Source: an uncultured Candidatus Pelagibacter sp.
Lineage (GTDB): Bacteria; Pseudomonadota; Alphaproteobacteria; Pelagibacterales; Pelagibacteraceae
Length of the DNA stretch: 5,157 nucleotides
NCBI GenBank assembly: GCA_913043015.1
Contig: CAJWKX010000051.1
Span: 1-5,157, forward strand
Direction of reading: 5' to 3'
The stretch's first letter is position 1; the number at the start of each line of letters is the position of its first letter. The notes beneath the pieces are model-generated. The model saw only the letters and a program-made list of their open reading frames with translations, had not been told where the DNA came from and did no database searches. The translations under genes were made by a program, and so were the position numbers. Shown piece by piece: positions 1 to 5,157 of the stretch.

Positions 1-87
1 ATTAGAGGTTTTGGTTACATAAAAAATAAAAATATTGAGATTGCTAAAAGTTGTGAAGATAGGCTAATGTCAGCCTTTAATGGATAA
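1..87 (+). CDS. C-terminal end of a probable indolepyruvate ferredoxin oxidoreductase-like protein (5' truncated by window)
   Basis: Frame 1 is open from the first base to a TAA at 85-87 and encodes 28 residues, beginning IRGFGYIKNKN and ending MSAFNG. The RGFG-x-[VI]-K motif followed by a charged helix with Ala, Arg and Glu resembles, from memory, the extreme C-terminus of fused IorAB-type indolepyruvate (2-oxoacid) ferredoxin oxidoreductases. Those cytosolic, thiamine-diphosphate enzymes oxidatively decarboxylate aryl pyruvates from aromatic amino-acid breakdown to acyl-CoA. Only the tail is visible, so no catalytic residue can be checked and the call rests on one motif. The stop overlaps the start of the next gene by 8 bp (ATGGATAA), which supports a real coding end and co-translation with the permease downstream. 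That this is a gene end is fairly sure; the family name is tentative. Confidence 0.6.
   Translation: MRGFGYIKNKNIEIAKSCEDRLMSAFNG
61..76 (+). other. Small inverted repeat just before the permease start codon
   Basis: AGGCT (61-65) and AGCCT (72-76) are perfect complements around a 6-nt loop, ending 3 nt before the ATG at 80. In the mRNA this 5-bp, GC-containing stem would lie where a ribosome binding site for the permease should be, and no good Shine-Dalgarno is seen there. Translation of the upstream gene would melt it, which fits coupled translation. A stem this short can occur by chance within a coding sequence. Confidence 0.25.
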
Positions 88-988
88 ATCCAAAATTTTA
101 TCTGCTTATGTTATTTTAATATTTGCTACTGCTCTTTGGGGAGGGAATATTGTTGCAGCAAAAATTGCTAGCAATATTACGTTAGAGCCTATTAAACTAA
201 GTTTTTTTCGAAATCTTGTTGTCATATTTTTATTACTACCATTTGTATTTCAAAAAATAAGTATCATATATTCTATTTTTAAAAAAAATTGGAAAATAAT
301 TATTTTTTTTTCGATTCTTAGTGTTTCTATATTTAACACTTTTATGAATATTGCTCTTACTACTTCTTCTGTAATTAGTTCATCTTTAATGCCTGCATTT
401 GCACCTTCAATGATTATTGTTTTATCTTTTTTTATTTTCAATTCAAAAATTTCTTTTCTTCAATTTATTGGAATTATTATTTCTTTTATAGGTTTCATAA
501 ATATTATCATTAGAGGAAATATTCTTAATTTAAGTTCTTTAAATTTTGTAGTAGGTGATATTTGGATGCTTGGATGTGTTTCTTGTTGGGCATTATATTC
601 GTCACTAATAAGAAAAATGCCCAAAGAAATTGATAATATTAGTTTTTTATTTCTAATTTTTTTTATTGGAAATATTTTTGTTATCCCTTTCTACATTTTC
701 GAATCCTCTATCAATCAATCATTTACAATAAATGAACAATATGGCTGGTTACTTGTTTTGTATTGCGGTATTGGTCCGGCATTAATTTCGTATTTATTGT
801 GGATTAAAGCCATTAAAATTATAGGAGCAAATAATTCAGGTCTGTTTTTAAACTTAATTCCTATATTCAGTAGTTTGATTTCAATAATTTTTCTTAAAGA
901 AAAATTGGAATTATTTCATATTGTTGGAGCTTTATTAATATTTACAGGCATTTATTTAGTTATTAGAAAGAGTGCTAACAATGGATAA
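80..988 (+). CDS. EamA/DMT-superfamily permease (10-TM metabolite transporter)
   Basis: This is a 302-aa inner-membrane protein of the drug/metabolite transporter superfamily, which exports or imports small metabolites; the substrate cannot be read from the sequence. It shows two tandem five-helix EamA halves. By eye, helices lie near residues 8-25, 38-58, 71-90, 97-119, 125-143, 155-177, 186-206, 222-243, 248-271 and 276-296. Family hallmarks are the N-terminal ATALWGGNIVAAK segment (16-28), the first-half end FLQFIGIIISFIGF (126-139), and the matching second-half end, Pro261 to Val294, with LKEKLELFHIVGALLIFTGI at 272-291. Length and topology are normal for the family. The ATG at 80 overlaps the previous stop and gives a start (MDKSKIL) right before helix 1. 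There is no strong Shine-Dalgarno, so translation probably depends on coupling. It overlaps msrB downstream by 8 bp. The family is confident; the role is unknown. Confidence 0.93.
   Translation: MDKSKILSAYVILIFATALWGGNIVAAKIASNITLEPIKLSFFRNLVVIFLLLPFVFQKISIIYSIFKKNWKIIIFFSILSVSIFNTFMNIALTTSSVISSSLMPAFAPSMIIVLSFFIFNSKISFLQFIGIIISFIGFINIIIRGNILNLSSLNFVVGDIWMLGCVSCWALYSSLIRKMPKEIDNISFLFLIFFIGNIFVIPFYIFESSINQSFTINEQYGWLLVLYCGIGPALISYLLWIKAIKIIGANNSGLFLNLIPIFSSLISIIFLKEKLELFHIVGALLIFTGIYLVIRKSANNG
965..972 (+). promoter_or_regulatory. Purine-rich ribosome binding site for msrB
   Basis: AGAAAGAG lies inside the end of the permease gene, 8 nt before the ATG at 981. This spacing favours ATG 981 over the in-frame GTG at 972, which would add only Val-Leu-Thr and has no purine tract at a proper distance. 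Confidence 0.45.
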
Positions 989-1376
989 AATTAAAAAATC
1001 TGAAACTGAATGGAAGAAATTGCTTGATGAGAAAACATATAATATTACAAGAAAATCAGGAACAGAACAGGCTTTTACTGGCAAATATCTTCATGAAAAA
1101 TCAAATGGTATTTATAGCTGTATCTGTTGTGGGAATTATTTATTTTCTAGTGATGCAAAATTTGACTCAGGTTCAGGTTGGCCAAGTTTTTTTGAAACTA
1201 TAAACAACAGTAATGTAAAAGAAGTTGATGACAGTTCACATGGTATGACCAGGACTGAAGTCATATGCGCTTCCTGTGACTCACATTTAGGCCATGTTTT
1301 TAATGATGGACCTCAATCTACAGGATTAAGATATTGTATAAATTCTGCATCCTTAAAATTAGAAGAAATTGAATAA
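981..1376 (+). CDS. msrB: Peptide-methionine (R)-S-oxide reductase MsrB
   Basis: This 131-aa cytosolic enzyme reduces the R-sulfoxide of methionine in oxidised proteins, with thioredoxin as the usual reductant. The SelR fold is complete. Two CxxC zinc pairs are visible, C47/C50 (in CICCG) and C96/C99 (in CASC). Also present are the substrate-pocket motif FDSGSGWPSFF (61-71), the HLGHVFNDGP block (102-111) and RYCINSASL (117-125), whose C119 is the catalytic nucleophile. The position that often carries the resolving Cys (SG-C-GWPSF) is Ser66 here, so recycling must use another thiol or direct reduction; C49, between the zinc ligands, is the only spare Cys. ATG 981 overlaps the permease stop (ATGGATAA) and is preferred over GTG 972. 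The gene overlaps the MFS gene by 8 bp. There is no signal peptide. Length is normal for the stand-alone enzyme. Confidence 0.97.
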   Translation: MDKIKKSETEWKKLLDEKTYNITRKSGTEQAFTGKYLHEKSNGIYSCICCGNYLFSSDAKFDSGSGWPSFFETINNSNVKEVDDSSHGMTRTEVICASCDSHLGHVFNDGPQSTGLRYCINSASLKLEEIE

Positions 1377-2547
1377 TTTCAATCTAACAATTTTTTTTTC
1401 TTCAATAGGGCATGCATTTATGCATATGTTTGCTGCTTTTTATTTTGTAATCGTTCTGTCAATCGAACAAGAGTGGCATTTTACCTATGATGAATTAATT
1501 TCTCTTTGGACTCTTGGAGCTCTCTTAATTGGTTTAGGAGCATTACCAGCAGGATGGTTAAGTGATAGATGGAGCCGCTCTTCCATGATGGTCATTATGT
1601 TTATTGGAATGGGACTATCTTCAATTTTATGCGGTTTAAGCAATGAACAATTTTCATTGTTTATAGGACTTTCACTTCTTGGTTTATCTTGTTCTATTTA
1701 TCATCCTGTGGGAATAGCTTGGGTTGTTAATTCATCAGAAAAAAAAGGAAGAGCACTCGGTATTAATGGAATCTTTGGAGGAGTAGGTATTGGTTCAGGG
1801 GCTTTTATAGCTGGGTTATTAATAAAGTACTTTGATTGGAAATTTGCTTTTATTATTCCTGGCATTATTTCATTAATAATAGGAATCATTCTCTTTTTTT
1901 TTATTTCTAATAATCTTATTTCTTTTCAGAATTCTAAAACAAAAGATTTGGAAGAAAATAATTCATCTCATAACTTGATAATAATTGCATGTATCCTGTT
2001 ATTTTCAATGTTTGGACTGGGTCTAACATTTCAAATAATGCAAACTTCCCTTCCAAAAGTTTTTGACATAAGAATTGCAAATTTATCAACTTTTGCCATA
2101 GGTTCAATCATCGGTATTATTTACGGCATTTCTGGTTTAATGACTCTTGTTGGTGGATTTTTGGCTGATAAATTTTCTTTAAAAAAAATATATGTAATTG
2201 GTATTGCTGCGCAAGTTCCCTGTTTTTATTTTATTGCCAATTTTTCTGGCATACCTCTAATTTTTGTTTGTTTGATGGCAGCAATGTTTAATTCAAGTAT
2301 TTTACCTACTGAAAATATTTTATTGGCAAAATTTACACCCGAAAGACATCATGGTTTAATTTATGGTTTTAAATTTATTGTTGCTTTTGGATCCGCACCC
2401 ATAGCAGTATTTTTAATTTCTAAAATTTATGAACAAACACAAGAATTTACAAATCTTTTTTATATAAGTTTTATTTTAATGATGTTTGTTGCTTTTTTTG
2501 TATTGTTTTTACCCGTAAAAAATCAAAAAATGAATTTTCCTAATTAG
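1369..2547 (+). CDS. MFS transporter, 12-TM (fosmidomycin-resistance-like group), TTG start
   Basis: This 392-aa inner-membrane protein of the major facilitator superfamily is a proton-coupled or facilitated carrier of unknown substrate. MFS motif A is clear at GWLSDRWSR (62-70), in the loop between helices 2 and 3, and its second-half echo is GGFLADKFSLKK (262-273). YHPVGIAWV (111-119) and GRALGINGIFGGVGIG (127-142) recall the Fsr/fosmidomycin-resistance group of efflux carriers. A polar linker (about 184-202) separates the two six-helix halves. The start is TTG 1369: a TAG at 1360-1362 closes the frame upstream, no ATG or GTG lies between it and that TTG, and the next ATG (codon 18) would cut helix 1. 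AGAAG at 1361-1365 is a possible but very close ribosome site. TTGAATAA forms an 8-bp overlap with msrB. The 3' end overlaps the convergent gene by 8 bp. The superfamily is confident; the subgroup is tentative. Confidence 0.92.
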   Translation: MNNFNLTIFFSSIGHAFMHMFAAFYFVIVLSIEQEWHFTYDELISLWTLGALLIGLGALPAGWLSDRWSRSSMMVIMFIGMGLSSILCGLSNEQFSLFIGLSLLGLSCSIYHPVGIAWVVNSSEKKGRALGINGIFGGVGIGSGAFIAGLLIKYFDWKFAFIIPGIISLIIGIILFFFISNNLISFQNSKTKDLEENNSSHNLIIIACILLFSMFGLGLTFQIMQTSLPKVFDIRIANLSTFAIGSIIGIIYGISGLMTLVGGFLADKFSLKKIYVIGIAAQVPCFYFIANFSGIPLIFVCLMAAMFNSSILPTENILLAKFTPERHHGLIYGFKFIVAFGSAPIAVFLISKIYEQTQEFTNLFYISFILMMFVAFFVLFLPVKNQKMNFPN

Positions 2548-2558
2548 GATTTTTTTTT
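2538..2558 (+). terminator. Weak candidate terminator at the convergent gene ends
   Basis: A 12-bp perfect palindrome, TCCTAATTAGGA (2538-2549), is followed directly by nine T residues (2550-2558) on the + strand, at the end of the MFS gene. The palindrome can give at most a 4-bp stem with an AATT loop, so it is weak by the usual rules, but the T run and the position are right. A second possible arm pair, AAAAAATC (2517-2524) with GATTTTTT (2548-2555), encloses it. On the other strand the palindrome is followed by T-rich but interrupted sequence. Confidence 0.3.
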
Positions 2559-2767
2559 AAATAATTTAAAAAATCTAAAACTCTGTCATATTGATCATCA
2601 GGCAAATCTTTATAAGACATATTAAATTTATTTTTTATTTCTAAAGATACGTGAGCATAAGAATTCCTGCCTTTTGGATGATTAGGGTGGTCTGGCAGCT
2701 TATCTTTTAAATAATCACCCGCATTTAATATTTCATTCCATAATTTTTTTTTATTTTCTGGAGTCAT
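2540..2767 (-). CDS. Conserved-looking small protein of unknown function (75 aa)
   Basis: I do not recognise a characterised family. The protein is soluble, has no signal peptide, membrane segment or Cys, and is rich in Asn, Lys and Asp. It appears to have an N-terminal helix (about 3-22, with LWNEILNAGDYLKDKLP), a distinctive HPNHPKGRNSYAHV turn (27-40), and a second part (41-70) reading EIKNKFNMSYKDLPDDQYDR followed by a hydrophobic helix. The pattern Tyr-Ala-His, IK..F, SYKDLP, then a helix loosely recalls the ORF6C-type phage antirepressor C-terminal domain, but this is only a resemblance and no prophage is nearby. The ATG at 2767-2765 lies 3 bp after the aminopeptidase stop, so the two are almost certainly co-translated. 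The tail overlaps the MFS gene by 8 bp. Position, start spacing and the structured composition argue for a real gene. Confidence 0.8.
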   Translation of the reverse strand: MTPENKKKLWNEILNAGDYLKDKLPDHPNHPKGRNSYAHVSLEIKNKFNMSYKDLPDDQYDRVLDFLNYLKKNPN

Positions 2768-2770
2768 TAA

Positions 2771-4111
2771 TCATTTTATTGCAAGTGCTCCCATTGGATC
2801 CCATGGATCTAATTTAACAGGATCTTTATTGAATAAGTTTAGTATTTTCTGTGTTAAATATTTTTTATCTATAACTACTTCATAGTTATATTCATTAAAC
2901 CATGAATCACTCATTAAATAATAACCCTTATCTCCACTTTTATTTCCCCAACTATTTTCAACACGCCATTTTACTGGTTTGCCATTTTTAATATCAACTC
3001 CAGTGAAAAGCATAGCATGAGTCATTAAACTGTCTCCATATTCTAAGCGCACACCTTTATTCATATTAAATTTTGTATTTAATAAAATTTCATAATCAAA
3101 TAAATTCATATCCATTACACCCAGATCTCTATGAAGCATTTTACCAACATCACAACCAAACCAAACTGCTTCATTATTTTTTATAGATTTAATAGTCGCT
3201 CTTTTTAGTTCATCGATTTTAACATTTGCATATTTTATTATATTGCCACCAACAACGTTTCCTAAAAAATTAATAGTATACAGCTCATTCATTTTTTTAT
3301 TCGACATAGGCGCATGAATCAAACAAACCTTATCTTTAAGGTTGATTTTAACATGGTTTTTAAAAAATTTTTTAGGCGTAAGATTATTGAATCGAAAAAA
3401 TTTATTTTTTTTATTTCTTACTTCCCAATTAAAGTTTTCAGGAGGGTTACCTAGAAACATGCATAGCATTGAATAGATAGTTGAAATCATATTTTCTTTA
3501 TTTCTTCTTAATTTAGCTATGGTGGTTTTTCTCTTACTCATTTTTCTTAAAATCCATGCAAATTCTCTAAGTTTATGAGTTAAAAAATAGTTCATTAAAT
3601 TAGATTTGCTGCTGTGATGAGTTTCAGGCATTACGGTTTGTGGGACTACTCCATATTTTTCAATTAAATTTACAAACATATCCCATTGTCCACCGTCCTG
3701 AACAGGGTTATATAAAAGATGCATCATCAGTCTTCCATCGTAAGGTTCTTTGAAAGTCTTGATAATGTTTTCAAGAAAATAGTTTGCCTTTTCAAGTTTA
3801 TCCCAAAACATGAAATAATTTTGAGAAAATTCAAAATCATCTAGATTGTATTTTTCTGCTAAATTCAAACGCATAAGATTCAAGCCAGCAAATCCCCAGC
3901 ACCTACCAGAAGCTTTTTGATTAGTAACAGGCATTTGATTAGAAATTACGTTAGAAAATGTATGATTGATATTCCTAAAGGCATCCCAATCCACCGCTAC
4001 ATTGGTGGCGTCATTCTTAATTAGGGCATTCCTTGATAAAGAATTAGTTTTAGAAGTCTTAAAAGTTTTAGAAAATTTTTTTATATTAGATAAATTTATA
4101 GAATCTTTCAT
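2771..4111 (-). CDS. pepC: Aminopeptidase C / bleomycin hydrolase (peptidase family C1B)
   Basis: This 446-aa cytosolic papain-like cysteine peptidase matches the usual length (about 440-455) of bleomycin hydrolase/PepC. Known members form a hexameric barrel with the active sites inside and remove N-terminal residues from peptides. All catalytic residues are visible: the oxyanion-hole Q65 and nucleophile C71 in NQKASGRCWGFAG (64-76), H365 in SLMTHAMLFTGVD (361-373), and N386 in RVENSWGNKSGDKGYY (383-398). The family block FGCDVGKMLHRDLGVMDMNL (318-337) is also present. The C-terminus DPWDPMGALAIK (435-446) is the conserved tail that enters the active-site cleft and limits the enzyme to aminopeptidase activity; it ends in Lys, as does the autoprocessed yeast homologue. 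No signal peptide is present. The ATG has no clear Shine-Dalgarno. It lies 48 bp after topA and 3 bp before the small gene downstream, so probably in one operon. Confidence 0.96.
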   Translation of the reverse strand: MKDSINLSNIKKFSKTFKTSKTNSLSRNALIKNDATNVAVDWDAFRNINHTFSNVISNQMPVTNQKASGRCWGFAGLNLMRLNLAEKYNLDDFEFSQNYFMFWDKLEKANYFLENIIKTFKEPYDGRLMMHLLYNPVQDGGQWDMFVNLIEKYGVVPQTVMPETHHSSKSNLMNYFLTHKLREFAWILRKMSKRKTTIAKLRRNKENMISTIYSMLCMFLGNPPENFNWEVRNKKNKFFRFNNLTPKKFFKNHVKINLKDKVCLIHAPMSNKKMNELYTINFLGNVVGGNIIKYANVKIDELKRATIKSIKNNEAVWFGCDVGKMLHRDLGVMDMNLFDYEILLNTKFNMNKGVRLEYGDSLMTHAMLFTGVDIKNGKPVKWRVENSWGNKSGDKGYYLMSDSWFNEYNYEVVIDKKYLTQKILNLFNKDPVKLDPWDPMGALAIK

Positions 4112-4117
4112 ATTTAT

Positions 4118-4140
4118 TTAGATGGCTGATCTAACCATCT
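4118..4140 (-). promoter_or_regulatory. Inverted repeat with two alternative folds in the topA-pepC gap
   Basis: In the transcript (- strand) the order is AGATGG, TTAGAT, CAGCC, ATCTAA; AGATGG, 9 nt, CCATCT (positions 4140-4120) forms a perfect 6-bp stem. The overlapping TTAGAT, 5 nt, ATCTAA (4134-4118) forms another 6-bp stem that uses the same right-hand bases. The two folds exclude each other. The element ends 6 nt before the peptidase ATG codon and has no T run after it, so it does not look like an intrinsic terminator. It might affect translation start or mRNA processing. No function is shown by the sequence itself. Confidence 0.4.
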
Positions 4141-4145
4141 TATTC

Positions 4146-4159
4146 ATATATATATATAT
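4146..4159. repeat. (AT)7 dinucleotide tract directly after the topA stop
   Basis: Fourteen bases of perfect alternating A and T follow the TAG of topA without a gap. It is the longest dinucleotide run I noticed in the window. It could be a slippage-prone tract, or part of an AT-rich promoter for pepC, but there is no -35 partner I would defend. Confidence 0.8.
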
Positions 4160-5157
4160 CTATTCTTCAGATTTTTTAACTTTTTTAGTAGTTTTTTTCT
4201 TTGTTTTTTGTTCTATTTTAATTTTTCTATCATCAATCAATTTTATTGCATCTTCAAGATTTATAGTATCAATTGTTTGATCTCCAAGTAAAGATGCGTT
4301 AATTTTACCACATTTTACATAAGGACCGTATTTGCCATCATGAGCAGTGATTTCTTTTTTCTCTCCTGGATGTTCACCAAAACTTTTTAATGTGGCGTTA
4401 CCCCTAATTGTAGGCTTAGCTATTAATTCAATAGCTCGTTCTAATTCAATATCTAAAATATTATCAGTTTTTTCTAAAGCTTTATATTTTTTATCATGCA
4501 AAACATAAGGGCCATACATACCAATTCCTGCGCTTACAGTTTTAGTTGTTTCAGGATGAAAACCAAGTTTTCTTGGCAGACCCAATAACTGTATAGCGGT
4601 ATTTAATCCAATTTCTTCAGGTTCAAAGTTTTTTGGTATTGAAACCCTTTTAGGTTTTTTTTCTTTTGTTCCCTCTCCAACTTGCATATAAAAACCATAA
4701 GGACCTTTTCTTAAAGTAATAATTTCGCCTGTTTCTGGATAAACACCAATTTCTTTCGGACCAGTTAGAGTTCCGTTTTTACTGTCGTTTAATTGGTTAA
4801 ATTGGATCGTGTATTTGCAATCAGGATAATTAGAACAACCAACAAAGCCTCCAAATTTTCCAACCTTGAGACCCAAACGTCCATTATCACACGTAGGACA
4901 TTTTCTATCCTTATCTTCACCTTTAGGAGGAAAAAAATGCGGACCCAGAGCATTATCAATTACATCAATTATTTCTCTATTAGCTTTTCCTACAGTTTGA
5001 TCACATAAAACTTTAAAAGTTTCCCAAAACTTTTGTATGACATCTTTCCAATCTAACTTACCATCAGAAATTTCATCCAATTGATTTTCTAAATCTGCCG
5101 TGAAATCATATTCAACGTATTTATTAAAATAATTTTCAAGAAATATAGATACAACTC
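4160..5157 (-). CDS. topA: DNA topoisomerase I, C-terminal part (5' end beyond window)
   Basis: The frame is open from the right edge (first full codon at 5155) to TAG at 4162-4160, showing 331 C-terminal residues of a type IA topoisomerase, which relaxes negative supercoils. The full enzyme is normally over 800 aa, so the TOPRIM and Tyr active-site domains lie outside. The first visible residues (ENYFNKYVEYDFTADLENQL at 5137-5078, then DEISDGKLDWK) are the typical end of the core domain. One topoisomerase zinc ribbon follows: CPTC (coding 4900-4889) and CSNYPDC (4837-4817). Three C-terminal modules come next, with the repeated KGPYGFYM, GMYGPYV and GKYGPYV motifs and LG/FG-x-[HY]P-[EG] lead-ins, then a Lys-rich tail for DNA binding. 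The TTG at 5080-5078 is an internal Leu, not a start. One zinc ribbon plus these modules is the alphaproteobacterial-like form. Confidence 0.97.
   Translation of the reverse strand, partial: VVSIFLENYFNKYVEYDFTADLENQLDEISDGKLDWKDVIQKFWETFKVLCDQTVGKANREIIDVIDNALGPHFFPPKGEDKDRKCPTCDNGRLGLKVGKFGGFVGCSNYPDCKYTIQFNQLNDSKNGTLTGPKEIGVYPETGEIITLRKGPYGFYMQVGEGTKEKKPKRVSIPKNFEPEEIGLNTAIQLLGLPRKLGFHPETTKTVSAGIGMYGPYVLHDKKYKALEKTDNILDIELERAIELIAKPTIRGNATLKSFGEHPGEKKEITAHDGKYGPYVKCGKINASLLGDQTIDTINLEDAIKLIDDRKIKIEQKTKKKTTKKVKKSEE

Noticed and set aside
250..441. 63-codon open frame on the - strand
   Set aside because: It is fully antisense to the permease gene, of low complexity (Ile/Lys-rich), and has no start context; it mirrors A/T-rich membrane-helix codons.
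972..974. GTG start for msrB, giving 134 aa
   Set aside because: ATG 981 has a purine tract at proper spacing and the same 8-bp overlap geometry as the other junctions; the extra Val-Leu-Thr adds nothing to the fold.
1701..1889. 62-codon open frame on the - strand
   Set aside because: It lies inside the MFS gene; its Pro/Ile-rich composition is what reversed Gly-rich transporter motifs give.
2506..2521. TTTTTAC-CC-GTAAAAA inverted repeat as a terminator
   Set aside because: It lies inside the end of the MFS coding sequence, its stem is almost all A-T, and no T run follows on either strand.
4793..5008. 71-codon open frame on the + strand
   Set aside because: It lies opposite the topA zinc-ribbon region, which has clear family motifs; the + frame resembles nothing and has no neighbours on its strand.
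5078..5080. TTG as a start codon for a 306-aa topoisomerase fragment
   Set aside because: The frame continues upstream to the window edge with 25 more residues that match the topoisomerase I core, so this is an internal Leu and the gene is simply cut by the window.

Overview
The window looks like a piece of a compact, very AT-rich bacterial chromosome. By eye G+C is well under 40% (not counted exactly), codons are strongly A/T-biased at third positions, and only about 50 bases lie outside coding sequence. The topoisomerase I has the zinc ribbon plus repeated C-terminal modules and Lys-rich tail usual in alphaproteobacteria. Together with the streamlining, this suggests an AT-rich, probably marine, alphaproteobacterium (SAR11-like or another streamlined lineage). 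That placement is inference; there is no rRNA or other phylogenetic marker to confirm it.

Layout: two blocks converge at about 2540-2547. On the + strand (1-2547) are four genes: the last 28 codons of a gene that resembles the C-terminus of fused indolepyruvate ferredoxin oxidoreductases, a 10-TM EamA/DMT-family permease, methionine sulfoxide reductase B (msrB), and a 12-TM MFS transporter that starts with TTG. All three junctions overlap by exactly 8 bp (start codon, two bases, TAA), so the four genes look translationally coupled in one operon. On the - strand (5157-2540) are topA (3' part only; its start lies beyond the window), a bleomycin hydrolase/aminopeptidase C (C1B cysteine peptidase), and a 75-aa protein of unknown function that starts 3 bp after the peptidase stop. 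The last two are clearly coupled; topA is 48 bp upstream of the peptidase.

The only real intergenic gap (4112-4159) holds an (AT)7 tract directly after the topA stop and an inverted repeat that can fold in two mutually exclusive ways just before the peptidase start. At the convergent end the two last genes overlap by 8 bp across a 12-bp palindrome, so both proteins end in the same codons (Pro-Asn-stop). A T9 run follows on the + strand.

Functionally, the + operon mixes 2-oxoacid/aromatic amino-acid catabolism (if the first call is right), metabolite export or uptake by two unrelated carriers, and repair of oxidised methionine. The - operon joins DNA supercoiling control with cytosolic peptide turnover. 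Neither set forms an obvious single pathway. I see no mobile element, CRISPR array, tRNA or rRNA, and nothing that clearly amounts to a new system. The best leads are the small conserved-looking protein, the overlap architecture, and the switchable hairpin.
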